A DNA stretch of 64,000 nucleotides from Mesonia sp008017825. GTDB lineage: Bacteria; Bacteroidota; Bacteroidia; Flavobacteriales; Flavobacteriaceae. Numbering within the stretch: the first letter of the stretch is position 1; the number at the start of each line of letters is the position of its first letter. The notes beneath the pieces are model-generated. The model saw only the letters and a program-made list of their open reading frames with translations. It did not search any database and was not told the origin of the DNA. This document shows positions 34,420 through 43,872 of the stretch, one piece after another. Made by a program: the position numbers and the translations under genes. The stretch covers positions 248,001-312,000 of the forward strand of contig NZ_VRLS01000052.1 of assembly GCF_008017825.1 (NCBI RefSeq), given 5' to 3'.

Positions 34420-36987
34420 ATGTTAAAGAAACTATTACTTTTAATAATTTGTGTACTCGCATTTAACCACACTCAGGCACAAGATATAGCTATTGCCAAC
34501 GGTAAAAAATATACCGTAGGTGAAATTAGTGTTGTGGGAAGCCAAAATTACAACGAGCAAACTGTGATTGCTTTTACGGGACTTAAAACCGGAGAAGAGA
34601 TCTTTATTCCAGGAGACAGAATTAGCAGTATTATCAAAAAGCTTTGGGATCTTGGGCTATTTAGTGACATTAACCTCTACGTTACCAATGTTAACGGAAA
34701 TGTAGCCGATTTAGAATTAGAAATTCAAGAGGTACCAGAGTTAAAAGAAGTTGAAATCGTAGGTCTTAAAAAGAAAAAGAAACGAAAAGATATAATTAAG
34801 GATAATGACCTTAAAGCAGGTTCTAAAGTTACCGAGAACTTAATTACAAAAACAAGAAATAATATTAAGAATTCTTATGCTCAAGACGGTTATCTTAATG
34901 CAAAAGTAGATATAAGAACAAATACTGTAAAAGATACCGCAGAAGTTTCTGAAGCCGAACAAGTAGATATGATCTTAAGAATAGATCGAGGTGAAAAAGT
35001 GAAAGTTGCAGATATCCACATTAACGGGAATGAAATTTTTAGCGATGGTAAAGTACGTCGTCAATTAAAAACGAAGCAAAAAAGCTTCTTTAGATTTTGG
35101 AAGAGATCTAAGTATATTGAAGATGAATACGAGCTTGGTAAAGAAAAAATTATAGACAAATACAAATCTAAAGGCTATCGTGATGCCAGGATTGTATCAG
35201 ACACGCTTGTTAAACTAAACGAAAAAGATGTTGAGCTTACCATTAATTTAGAAGAAGGCAATAAGTACTACTTTGGAGATATTAGTTTTTTAGGAAACAG
35301 TATTTATTCAGATAGAGAATTAAAAAATATCTTAGGAATTTCTAAAGGAGATGTATATAATGGAACCTTATTAGAAAAGAAAATTAGTGATCCAACTCAG
35401 CCAGATGCAGATGATTTAACTAACTTATATCAAAATAACGGGTATTTATTTGCTCAAATTAATCCGGTTGAAACAAGAATATATAACGATACGATAGACT
35501 TTGAAATACGTGTAAGAGAAGGTAAAATTGCTTATTTTGATAGAATTACCGTTACCGGAAATGACAAAACGAACGATCACGTAATATACCGAAACATAAG
35601 AACAAGACCTGGTCAAAAATACAGTAAGCAAGATGTGGTAAGAACGGTTAGAGAGTTAGGAGCTACAGGCTTCTTTGATGCTGAGCAACTTTCTCCAGAT
35701 TTTAAAGTAAACCCAGCTGATGCTACTGTAGATTTAGATTACAAAGTAGTTGAAAGTGGAGCTAGCCAAGTAGAACTTCAAGGAGGTTATGGCGGCGGAG
35801 GTTTTGTAGGAACTTTAGGCTTATCTTTTAACAACTTCTCTTTAAAGGGAATTTTAGACAAAGATGCTTATAAACCTTTACCTATGGGTGACGGGCAAAC
35901 CTTATCATTAAGAGCACAAGCAGCGAGTTTTTATCAAACTTACAGTTTATCATTCTCAGAGCCTTGGTTAGGAGGAAAAAAACCAATTCGTTTAACCACC
36001 TCTTTTTCTCATACTGTTCAATATTTCTATGATGCTTTTGAAAGAGAAGCAGATAGAGACAGAAGGTTTTTAATTACTGGTGGTTCTATAGGCTTAGCAA
36101 AGAGACTTACTATTCCTGATGATTTCTTTACAGCATCTGTAGCTCTAAGTTATCAACATTATAATTTAAAAAACTATAATATAGGTTTATTTACATTCCC
36201 TGATGGATACGCTAACAATATCGCCATTACATTTGGATTAAGCAGAGATAATACATACACCAATCCTGTTTTTCCAATGGGTGGATCTAAATTTAATATT
36301 TCAGCAAAAGTTACCCCTCCCTACTCAGCTTGGAATGGTGTAGATTATGCTAATTTAGGTGACGATCCAGAGTTTCAAACCAATGGAGAGGCCGATGTAG
36401 CTAAGATTGACCAAGAAAGATTTAAGCTGTTAGAATACTACAAAATTAAATTTAAAGGAGAATGGTATAATAAGATTGCAGGAAAATTAGTACTTAAAGC
36501 CGCCACAGAATATGGTTTCTTAGGCGCTTATGATAACGATAGAGGTATTCCTCCCTTTGAAAGATTTTATTTAGGAGGAGATGGTTTAGGAGGATACAGC
36601 CTTGACGGAAGGGAAAACATTGCGCTTAGAGGATATCCAAATCAATCATTAATACCAAAAGATCGAGGTCTTGGTTCTAATTTAAGTAGAAATGACGGAG
36701 CTACAATTTACAATAAATATTCGTTAGAATTAAGATACCCTATTACACTTAAACCAACTGCTTCTATATATACCTTAGCATTTGTTGAAGGTGGAGCTAG
36801 TTACGATGGCTTCAAAGACTTTAATCCTTTTCAACTAAGTAGATCTGCTGGTTTAGGTTTACGTATTTTTATGCCTGCATTTGGTCTTTTAGGTATTGAT
36901 TTCGGTTATGGATTTGACCCTATCCCTGGAACAAATAACGGTGCTAATGGATGGGAAACTCATTTTATTATCGGACAGCAATTTTAA
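34420..36987 (+). CDS. bamA: Outer-membrane protein assembly factor BamA
   Basis: Central Omp85 protein of the BAM machine that folds beta-barrels into the outer membrane. From the ATG at 34420 it has 855 residues: a signal peptide (MLKKLLLLIICVLAFNHTQA), five POTRA-like units (about 20-440; VGEISVVGSQNY, VADIHINGNEIF, YFGDISFLGNSIY, YFDRITVTGNDKT) and the C-terminal barrel, in which FYLGGDGLGGY is the conserved region near loop 6. It ends in FIIGQQF with the aromatic C-terminus of barrel proteins. The upstream ATG at 34384 would overlap uppS and spoil the signal peptide. Confidence 0.95.
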   Translation: MLKKLLLLIICVLAFNHTQAQDIAIANGKKYTVGEISVVGSQNYNEQTVIAFTGLKTGEEIFIPGDRISSIIKKLWDLGLFSDINLYVTNVNGNVADLELEIQEVPELKEVEIVGLKKKKKRKDIIKDNDLKAGSKVTENLITKTRNNIKNSYAQDGYLNAKVDIRTNTVKDTAEVSEAEQVDMILRIDRGEKVKVADIHINGNEIFSDGKVRRQLKTKQKSFFRFWKRSKYIEDEYELGKEKIIDKYKSKGYRDARIVSDTLVKLNEKDVELTINLEEGNKYYFGDISFLGNSIYSDRELKNILGISKGDVYNGTLLEKKISDPTQPDADDLTNLYQNNGYLFAQINPVETRIYNDTIDFEIRVREGKIAYFDRITVTGNDKTNDHVIYRNIRTRPGQKYSKQDVVRTVRELGATGFFDAEQLSPDFKVNPADATVDLDYKVVESGASQVELQGGYGGGGFVGTLGLSFNNFSLKGILDKDAYKPLPMGDGQTLSLRAQAASFYQTYSLSFSEPWLGGKKPIRLTTSFSHTVQYFYDAFEREADRDRRFLITGGSIGLAKRLTIPDDFFTASVALSYQHYNLKNYNIGLFTFPDGYANNIAITFGLSRDNTYTNPVFPMGGSKFNISAKVTPPYSAWNGVDYANLGDDPEFQTNGEADVAKIDQERFKLLEYYKIKFKGEWYNKIAGKLVLKAATEYGFLGAYDNDRGIPPFERFYLGGDGLGGYSLDGRENIALRGYPNQSLIPKDRGLGSNLSRNDGATIYNKYSLELRYPITLKPTASIYTLAFVEGGASYDGFKDFNPFQLSRSAGLGLRIFMPAFGLLGIDFGYGFDPIPGTNNGANGWETHFIIGQQF

Positions 36988-37019
36988 ATTGGCACGATAT
37001 TTTCTAATATGAACAAGAG

Positions 37020-37826
37020 ATGATGAAAAAAAACATTTTACTTCTTATTACAGCAATAGCCTTTAGCCTTAACTTAAGTGCTCAAAGAGGAATTAAAATT
37101 GCTTACATTGATATGGATTATATTTTAAAAAATATTCCAGAATATCAACAGGCTAGTCAGCAATTAGAAAGCAAGGTTCAGAAATGGAAATCTGAAATTG
37201 AACTGATGATGAAAAATGTTGATGATATGAAGCAAAACTTAGAAAATGAAAGAGCTCTTTTAACTAAAGAACTTATAGAAGAAAGAGAAGAAGAGATTGC
37301 TTTTGAAGAGAAGAAAGTTTTAGATTATCAAAATGATAGATTTGGTGCTCAAGGAGATTTAATGATTCAAAAAAGACAATTGGTTCAGCCAGTTCAAGAT
37401 CAAGTTTTTAATGCTGTACAAGAAATCGGTCTTAAAAGAGAATATGATTTTATCTTTGAAAATTCCGCGGAAGCGTTAATGTTATTTTCTGCAAATCGAC
37501 ATGATATTAGCGATCAGGTTTTAACGATGATCGAAAGAACGTCTAGAAAAACTCAAAATGAAAATAGAGCTAATGAAGTAGCCGTTGATCCTAACGAACC
37601 ATATAAGTCTGTTGAGGGAGCAAAAAATGAAGCTGCAGAAGAAGCGAAAAGAGAAAGAGAAAGACAAGCTCAAGTTGATGAAAGAGAAAATATGCTAGAC
37701 GAACGCCAAAGGAAAAGAGATTCTGCAAGAGCAGCGAGACAAGCAGAATATGAAGAGAGAAGACGAAAGTTATTAGAAGATAGAGAAAGAAGAAGAGACA
37801 GCTTAGAACAAGCTAGAAATAAATAA
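37020..37826 (+). CDS. OmpH/Skp-family periplasmic chaperone, long form
   Basis: Periplasmic chaperone that carries unfolded outer-membrane proteins to BAM. A signal peptide (about 1-21, ending LSAQR) precedes the Skp-type core (KIAYIDMDYILKNIPEYQQA, long coiled coil, then YDFIFENSAEALMLFSA). Unlike standard Skp (about 160-170 residues) it continues to 268 with a very charged Arg/Glu tail (about 200-268) that should form a long helix. Lies 32 bases after bamA and 39 before a second, ordinary-length paralogue. An exact copy of the iterated motif lies in the core. Confidence 0.9.
   Translation: MMKKNILLLITAIAFSLNLSAQRGIKIAYIDMDYILKNIPEYQQASQQLESKVQKWKSEIELMMKNVDDMKQNLENERALLTKELIEEREEEIAFEEKKVLDYQNDRFGAQGDLMIQKRQLVQPVQDQVFNAVQEIGLKREYDFIFENSAEALMLFSANRHDISDQVLTMIERTSRKTQNENRANEVAVDPNEPYKSVEGAKNEAAEEAKRERERQAQVDERENMLDERQRKRDSARAARQAEYEERRRKLLEDRERRRDSLEQARNK
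37463..37475 (-). repeat. Iterated motif CGCTTNCGCGGAA, copy in the long ompH gene
   Basis: Exact copy, N = C, on the minus strand; plus strand reads TTCCGCGGAAGCG and codes S-A-E-A. Confidence 0.75.
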
Positions 37827-37865
37827 AAGAAACAATTAAATAACAACAATTAATTTTTTAGAAAG

Positions 37866-38381
37866 ATGAAACAATTTAAGACCGTTTTAATAGCCGTATC
37901 ATTTATGTTAGGTGCAGTTGCATTTACTAATGCACAAACCTCTAAAGTGGCTCACGTAGGGACACAAGAACTTATTGAGTCTATGCCTACATATCAATCT
38001 GCTATGTCTCAATTAGAAAAATTAGAAAAGACTTATAGAGCAGACATTGACGATTTATTGAAAGAAGCTCAAAACAAAAATCAACGTTACCAAGCAGAAG
38101 CTACTACCAAGACTGAAGAAGAAAATGCTTCTAGAGCAAGAGAGTTACAAGCTACTCAAGAAAAAATTGTTCAGTTTCAGCAAAACGCTCAAAAAGAGTT
38201 ACAAAAGAAAGAAACTGAATTATTAAAGCCTGTTTATGAAAAAGCAAGAACTGCTATTCAAAAGGTAGCTAGAGCTAAAGGTTTTGATTACGTTTTAGAT
38301 TCTACTACAGGTGCTGGAGGTGTTTTATTAGCCGATGGTTATGACTTATTAAACGATGTAAAGAAGGAGTTAGGAATCTAA
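37866..38381 (+). CDS. OmpH/Skp-family periplasmic chaperone
   Basis: Second Skp-like protein, 171 residues. Signal peptide about 1-23 (ending TNAQT), then KVAHVGTQELIESMPTYQSA, a coiled coil (about 50-125), and the conserved end KGFDYVLDSTTGAGGVLLADGYDL. Probably works with BamA and the longer paralogue as outer-membrane chaperone. A strong terminator follows, closing the uppS-bamA-ompH operon. Confidence 0.92.
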   Translation: MKQFKTVLIAVSFMLGAVAFTNAQTSKVAHVGTQELIESMPTYQSAMSQLEKLEKTYRADIDDLLKEAQNKNQRYQAEATTKTEEENASRARELQATQEKIVQFQQNAQKELQKKETELLKPVYEKARTAIQKVARAKGFDYVLDSTTGAGGVLLADGYDLLNDVKKELGI

Positions 38382-38405
38382 TTCTATAAAATTTATACAA
38401 ATTGT

Positions 38406-38439
38406 AAAAAAGCGTTTCCATTAATGGAAACGCTTTTTT
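38406..38439 (+). terminator. Terminator after the second ompH gene
   Basis: Perfect palindrome AAAAAAGCGTTTCCATT and its complement, ending in T6. Separates the bamA operon from murI. Confidence 0.92.
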
Positions 38440-38462
38440 ATTTTTACTATTAAAATTTAACT

Positions 38463-39254
38463 ATGATAAAATCTGCTCCTATTGGAATGTTTGACTCTGG
38501 CGTTGGCGGAACCTCTATTTTTAAAGCCGTACAGCAGCTTTTGCCTGAGGAGCAGATCATTTATTTAGCAGATAGCCGTAACGCTCCGTATGGAGCTAAA
38601 AGCAAGGCAGAGATCATAGATTTATCCTATAAGAACACAAAACTACTTTTAGATCACGGCGCAAAAATTATTGTTGTTGCTTGTAACACCGCTACCACTA
38701 ATGCAATTAAAGAATTAAGAGCTAATTTTGATGTACCATTTATTGGAATAGAGCCTGCTATTAAGCCTGCAGCACTTCAAAGTAAATCTAAAGTTATTGG
38801 AATATTAGCCACCAAAGGAACCTTATCCAGCGAATTGTTTACTAAAACATCTGAACTGTTTGCAAAAAATACAGAAATAATAGAAGTAATAGGAGAAGGA
38901 TTAGTCCCTCTTGTAGAGAAAGGTTTATTAAACTCTGAACAAACAAGAAGTTTACTTATAAGACTTCTTCAACCTATGATAGCAAAGGGCATAGACTATC
39001 TTGTGCTAGGTTGCAGTCATTATCCTTATTTAATTCCATTAATTAAAGAGATACTTCCTGAAGTTGTACAAATTATAGATTCTGGAGAGGCGGTAGCTAA
39101 ACAAACAAAAGCAGTTTTACAAAATGTAAAACTGCTTAGCAATAAGTTAGAAAAAGACTCTATATTTTTTTCAAATAAAAATCCTAAAGTCTTAGACGAC
39201 TTGGTAAATTATAACCGTATAGAAAAATTTAAGGTCTCCTATTTAGATTTTTAG
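38463..39254 (+). CDS. murI: Glutamate racemase
   Basis: Makes D-glutamate for peptidoglycan. Two catalytic cysteines are in VVACNTATT (C74) and LGCSHYPYL (C184); the N-terminal PIGMFDSGVGGTSI and the ADSRNAPYG motif are also family hallmarks. Length 263 is normal. Single gene after a terminator; its TAG overlaps the convergent porP/sprF-like stop by four bases. Confidence 0.97.
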   Translation: MIKSAPIGMFDSGVGGTSIFKAVQQLLPEEQIIYLADSRNAPYGAKSKAEIIDLSYKNTKLLLDHGAKIIVVACNTATTNAIKELRANFDVPFIGIEPAIKPAALQSKSKVIGILATKGTLSSELFTKTSELFAKNTEIIEVIGEGLVPLVEKGLLNSEQTRSLLIRLLQPMIAKGIDYLVLGCSHYPYLIPLIKEILPEVVQIIDSGEAVAKQTKAVLQNVKLLSNKLEKDSIFFSNKNPKVLDDLVNYNRIEKFKVSYLDF

Positions 39255-40270
39255 TAATTAATAGCAGGACAATTACAATGGTAAGGTTCTTTGTTCTTCC
39301 CAAAGGTATATCCTAAAGTTATTTGGTGAAAACCAGAATTACTTAATACTACAGAGTTTGCCTGATACGTGTAAGTATAAGCAAACATAAAATCTCCATA
39401 ATTAATTCCTAAGAAAGGAGATACATATTGTAATTTTTGATTTTCCACACTAGCCAATCCATCAGTACTGTATTCTGCACCATCAAAACTTCTTCTATAA
39501 GAAAGTCCTCCCCAAAGTTGACCAAAATCAAAATTTCTATAAACTTTAAAGTTACCATCGATAGATGCCTCTGAAGTTTCTTCTTTCATTTGAAAAAGAA
39601 CTGAAGGCTCATAAGACCACTCCGATCCATAAGGCGCTATTACATAACCTAACGACAGTAAATATTGTCTTTGATTATCGGTCTCAAAGTTATCTGAAAA
39701 AATATCACGCTTTTGGGGAATTAAATTCTTTACGGTAAAATGAGAATAGAACTCTAAGAAATAATAAGACATTCCAAAATCAACATTAAAATAAGAATCT
39801 TGTTGTTCTGTTCCTGAAATAATAGGATCATTAGGATTAGTTCCCCCAATTAAATCACTTTCATCTAATTTCTCTTGTAAAACACCCACATTTAAACCAA
39901 AAGATAATTGATTTAAATCTACTCTATCTCTAGATAACAATATGTGGTATGCAAAGGTGGCGTAAACTCCTTGTTGAGAAAATCGACCATTACTATCGTT
40001 GTACAAAATCCCGCCAATTCCAACATTCTCTCCAACTCTCCCATTTAAACTTAAAGTTTCTAAAGATGGAGCATCATCTACATCAAACCATTGTCTTCTC
40101 CCTGTAAGACGAATTTTATTTCTAATACCAGCACCAGCCATTGAAGGGTGTACTAAATATAGGTTGTCAGTTAAGTAATCGGTATAAACTGGAATTCCAC
40201 GTTCTTGAGCTTGAGACAAAAATGGTAATGTAATAATTGCCAAAAACAAGTAGGTTTTTATAGACTTCAT
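39251..40270 (-). CDS. PorP/SprF family type IX secretion membrane protein
   Basis: Outer-membrane barrel of the PorP/SprF family; members help secrete or anchor specific type IX cargo such as SprB. Signal peptide about 1-21 (ending SQAQ), then the family start YTDYLTDNLYLVHPSMAGAG (about 30-49), repeated barrel strands and a C-terminal FGKNKEPYHCNCPAINY. Length 339 is typical. No SprB-like adhesin lies next to it here, so its partner must be elsewhere. Monocistronic, convergent with murI. Confidence 0.92.
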   Translation of the reverse strand: MKSIKTYLFLAIITLPFLSQAQERGIPVYTDYLTDNLYLVHPSMAGAGIRNKIRLTGRRQWFDVDDAPSLETLSLNGRVGENVGIGGILYNDSNGRFSQQGVYATFAYHILLSRDRVDLNQLSFGLNVGVLQEKLDESDLIGGTNPNDPIISGTEQQDSYFNVDFGMSYYFLEFYSHFTVKNLIPQKRDIFSDNFETDNQRQYLLSLGYVIAPYGSEWSYEPSVLFQMKEETSEASIDGNFKVYRNFDFGQLWGGLSYRRSFDGAEYSTDGLASVENQKLQYVSPFLGINYGDFMFAYTYTYQANSVVLSNSGFHQITLGYTFGKNKEPYHCNCPAINY

Positions 40271-40464
40271 ATTTTTTTAGGGTATTATCTCGTCAAATTA
40301 AAGCAAATTGAGAAAAAGTAAAAAATTTATAACCACATTATTTATGGTTTTTCTAACAAAAATCACAAAATTAACATAAAATATGAATCCTTTGAGGAAT
40401 TTCTATTAAACTTTATTTCTCTATATAAGCCGTAAATATATTCATTTCATTGTATTTCTTTTAG

Positions 40465-40472
40465 TATTTTTG
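40465..40472 (+). promoter_or_regulatory. Candidate -7 element for the NifU-like gene
   Basis: TATTTTTG fits TAnnTTTG, 16 bases before the ATG. The rest of the 218-base gap after porP/sprF is AT-rich and shows nothing else clear. Confidence 0.45.
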
Positions 40473-40488
40473 CGTAAAATTTGCGTTT

Positions 40489-41400
40489 ATGAAAAATTAC
40501 CATATAGAAGTTAAGTCTACCACCAATAAATCTATTGTTAAATTTGAAGCTGATCAATTTTTAGTCAATCATGAAAGCTATGAATTTAAAAATATTGATG
40601 AGGCGTCAAAATCGCCCTTAGCACAAAAATTATTTCATCTTCCATTTGTTAAAACGGTTTATTTAGCACAAAATTTTGTTGCTATAGAAAAATATGACAT
40701 TGTTGCTTGGGAAGATGTGCAAGAAGAATTAAAAAATCAGCTAGAAGACCTTTTAAATAATGGTACTGTTATCATTACAGAAGATTCTCAACAAACTAAA
40801 AAAATTCCGGTAACGGTATATGCAGAAAGCACTCCTAACCCTAAAGTAATGAAGTTTGTAGCTAATAAAAAATTAGTTTTACAATCTATAGAGTTTAAAA
40901 ATATTGACGATGCATCACATTCTCCTTTAGCTAAAGCTTTATTTCATTTTCCTTTTGTGAAGGAGGTTTTTTTAGATGAAAATTATGTTTCGGTTTCTAA
41001 ATATGATGTAGCAGACTGGAATGATATTACTTTAGAATTGAGAGAATTTATTAGAAGTTACATTGAAGATGGTAAACAGATTCTTGAAGAAGGAGCTACA
41101 CAAAAATCTTCTGGAGAAGATATAGTAAATAGCTCGTCACCATCTATCGAAAATTTAGATGACACTTCTAAAGAAATCGTTGCGATCTTAGATGAGTATA
41201 TAAAACCTGCCGTAGCAAGTGATGGAGGAAATATCATGTTCGATTCTTATGATGAAGAAACTAAAACGGTAAAAGTGATTTTACAAGGTGCTTGTAGCGG
41301 ATGTCCTTCTTCTACTTATACACTTAAGAATGGAATTGAAAATATGTTGAAAGAAATGCTTCACAATAAAGTAAACACAGTAGAAGCTATTAACGGATAA
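40489..41400 (+). CDS. NifU-family Fe-S scaffold protein with doubled N-terminal domain
   Basis: Iron-sulfur cluster carrier (NfuA/NFU1 type). The C-terminal NifU domain (about 225-300) has the cluster-binding CxxC in GACSGCPSS (C269, C272). In front are two copies of the Nfu N-terminal domain: about 5-90 and 107-195, aligned by YEFKNIDEASKSPLAQKLFH and IEFKNIDDASHSPLAKALFH, both then with PFVK. The second copy keeps the usual ESTPNPKVMKFV start, whereas the first has a diverged start. The total of 303 residues is longer than bacterial NfuA or plain Nfu. Monocistronic, ended by a bidirectional terminator. Confidence 0.93.
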   Translation: MKNYHIEVKSTTNKSIVKFEADQFLVNHESYEFKNIDEASKSPLAQKLFHLPFVKTVYLAQNFVAIEKYDIVAWEDVQEELKNQLEDLLNNGTVIITEDSQQTKKIPVTVYAESTPNPKVMKFVANKKLVLQSIEFKNIDDASHSPLAKALFHFPFVKEVFLDENYVSVSKYDVADWNDITLELREFIRSYIEDGKQILEEGATQKSSGEDIVNSSSPSIENLDDTSKEIVAILDEYIKPAVASDGGNIMFDSYDEETKTVKVILQGACSGCPSSTYTLKNGIENMLKEMLHNKVNTVEAING

Positions 41401-41419
41401 TTTTTTACGGTTAATCATA

Positions 41420-41456
41420 CATAAAAAAAGCTCCCAATTTGGGAGCTTTTTTATTG
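41420..41456 (+). terminator. Bidirectional terminator between the NifU-like and phosphate-transporter genes
   Basis: AAAAAAGCTCCC, loop AATTT, GGGAGCTTTTTT. Runs of T follow on both strands, serving the two convergent genes. Confidence 0.92.
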
Positions 41457-41478
41457 ATATATGTTGCGGTTCTATTTA

Positions 41479-43743
41479 CTAGAATTCTCGTTTAGCATCA
41501 TCATAATAGCTTTCAAAAAGCTGTAATAAACTAATCGTTGATGTGATCATATCTTTAGTTTCTAATAACAAACCAAAGTATAATTTTGTATTCTTAGGAC
41601 TAGTTTCTGAAGTTCTAATACGTGTAATCTGTTTTTGAATTAGCTCTGAAACTTTTTCGATGAGAGCTTGTTTCTGAACGATAATCTGATTTATATTCTC
41701 AAAAGAATGCGTATCAAAAGTTTCAATTATTTCTTGAAAAACTACCTGTAACTCTCTGTCAATACTTTTTAAATCTCGAATTTGATTAAACTTCAAATTC
41801 TTATGGTTATTGTTAACGTGCTTATAACTCGATCTAGTTATTTGAGCAATCGACTGCACAATATCTTGCATATGATCTAAGAAGAGAATATAGAATCTAC
41901 TCGCCTCTACAGAATTTTCCTCCAAAGATTTAATAAAGTAGAACACATTATCTTTTAGTTCTTCCACCTCATCTTCAAGCACATTAAGTTTTTTAGTATC
42001 CTTTTTAAGCTTCCCAAGATCATGGTAACCTAAATGATCGATTACTTTCCCATAACGCTTATTTATACCCTGAATAACGTTAGAAATATTCTGTGACGTT
42101 TCCATCGTAATTTCGTTAATAGTAATGATATCATTTCTATTAAAACGTTTTTTATTTTTTTCAGCTTTTACTTTTCTAGTATGTAAAATTGCACTCCTCG
42201 TAATAAGAAAAACAGCCAACAAAACTAAAACTGCAATAGCAATCATTCCTCCATACCAAATAATTGCAGCAAATATAGCTGCAGCAATAAAGGCAACAAT
42301 TGCGGTTACAAACCACCCTCCTACGACATTGATAACACCTGCTACTCTATAAACAGCACTTTCTCTGTCCCAAGCTCTATCGGCTAAAGAAGTACCCATA
42401 GCCACCATAAAGGTTACATAAGTCGTAGATAATGGTAATTTTAAATTGGTTCCTATAGAGATAAGAATACTCGCTACTACCATATTTACCGATGCTCTTA
42501 CGGTATCAAATGCTGGAGCATCAATTCTTCTATCATTAATTAACTCCTTTGGTTTTTGAAATTTCTCTTCTATTTTATTCTTTACGGAATTTGGTAGAAC
42601 ACTAGAAATACCACTTGTTAGGTACACAGAATAACGGACGATTACTCGCGATAAGGTATTAGGCTCAAATCGCTCTACTCCATCTCCTTGTCTTGCCAAG
42701 TTAATTCCTGTATCTACAACCGATCTAGCTTTACTTGAAAACCATAATGTAACTACCATTATTCCCCCCGCTAAAATCAATAAAAGCTCTGGAGTTTGTA
42801 CTGCACCAGAAAGTCCTTCCATATTAAACTCAGAAGGTAGAACTCCTGTAGCAAGATATGCTTGTTGCCACAACTCAAAAGATTGCCAAGCTGCAATAGG
42901 AACACCTATAAAGTTCACTAAGTCATTTCCTGCGAAAGCTAAAGCCAAAGCAAAGGTTCCTATCACAATAATCGCCTTTAGAATGTTTATTTTTAAAATA
43001 CTCATAAGTAGCTGAGAAAGCAATGTCCACAATAAAAAGCTAACTAAAATAATAATTAGAGTATTATCATTTACATACTCTTTTGCTTCCGAAGAAATAA
43101 AAGAAATACTCTTCATTCCTTTAATAAAAATAAAGTAGGTGATTGCTGTAATTGAAAGTCCTCCAAAAATGGCACCTACATATTTAATCTTTTTCTCATA
43201 TTGAAAAGAAAATACTAACCTAGATAAATATTGAACCAAAGCACCAATTGTAAAAGCTATGACGACCGAGAGCAGTATTCCTACAATTATTTCTAATGCT
43301 TTAGAAGTATTAATATATTGCGCCAACATTTCATAACCTTCACCTTGGTTATATAGTTTAATACAGGCTACACTTACTGCAGCTCCTAATAATTCAAAAA
43401 CAATAGAAACCGTGGTGGAAGTTGGTAAGCCTAGGGAGTTGAAAAAATCTAACAATAAAACATCGGTTATCATGACGGCTAAAAAGATAATCATGATTTC
43501 ATCAAAATAAAATTGACTCGGAACAAAAATCCCTTTACGAGCCACTTCCATTAAACCACTAGAAAAAATGGCCCCAACCGCTACACCAATACTGGCAACA
43601 ATCATAATGGTACGTAAAGAAATGGCTTTAGAACCAATTGCAGAGTTTAAAAAATTCACTGCATCATTACTTACTCCTACAACCAAATCGGTAATTGCAA
43701 GTGCAAATAAAATCGTAAGCATTACGATATAAATATTTTCCAT
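41479..43743 (-). CDS. PiT-type inorganic phosphate transporter with PhoU-like tail
   Basis: Inner-membrane cation/phosphate symporter (PHO4 family). The two halves carry the family signatures GVSNDAVNFLNSAIGSKA (about 23-40) with LGLPTSTTVSIVFELLGAA, and LKLPLSTTYVTFMVAMGTSLADRAW in the second half. Between them sits a long non-membrane segment (about 335-420). After the last helices a cytoplasmic coiled-coil part (about 540-754) resembles PhoU-like regulators often coded separately beside PiT genes. At 754 residues it is much longer than E. coli PitA (about 500). Monocistronic. Confidence 0.92.
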   Translation of the reverse strand: MENIYIVMLTILFALAITDLVVGVSNDAVNFLNSAIGSKAISLRTIMIVASIGVAVGAIFSSGLMEVARKGIFVPSQFYFDEIMIIFLAVMITDVLLLDFFNSLGLPTSTTVSIVFELLGAAVSVACIKLYNQGEGYEMLAQYINTSKALEIIVGILLSVVIAFTIGALVQYLSRLVFSFQYEKKIKYVGAIFGGLSITAITYFIFIKGMKSISFISSEAKEYVNDNTLIIILVSFLLWTLLSQLLMSILKINILKAIIVIGTFALALAFAGNDLVNFIGVPIAAWQSFELWQQAYLATGVLPSEFNMEGLSGAVQTPELLLILAGGIMVVTLWFSSKARSVVDTGINLARQGDGVERFEPNTLSRVIVRYSVYLTSGISSVLPNSVKNKIEEKFQKPKELINDRRIDAPAFDTVRASVNMVVASILISIGTNLKLPLSTTYVTFMVAMGTSLADRAWDRESAVYRVAGVINVVGGWFVTAIVAFIAAAIFAAIIWYGGMIAIAVLVLLAVFLITRSAILHTRKVKAEKNKKRFNRNDIITINEITMETSQNISNVIQGINKRYGKVIDHLGYHDLGKLKKDTKKLNVLEDEVEELKDNVFYFIKSLEENSVEASRFYILFLDHMQDIVQSIAQITRSSYKHVNNNHKNLKFNQIRDLKSIDRELQVVFQEIIETFDTHSFENINQIIVQKQALIEKVSELIQKQITRIRTSETSPKNTKLYFGLLLETKDMITSTISLLQLFESYYDDAKREF

Positions 43744-43872
43744 AAAAACTTCTTATTTCTGAATTTGCAAAAATGTATATTTCATAATTCTTTTCACTGC
43801 TTTAATTGTTACCAAAACATTAATTTTAAACATTCTGTTTTGAATTACAAAAAACTAAAATAAGACAACTAA

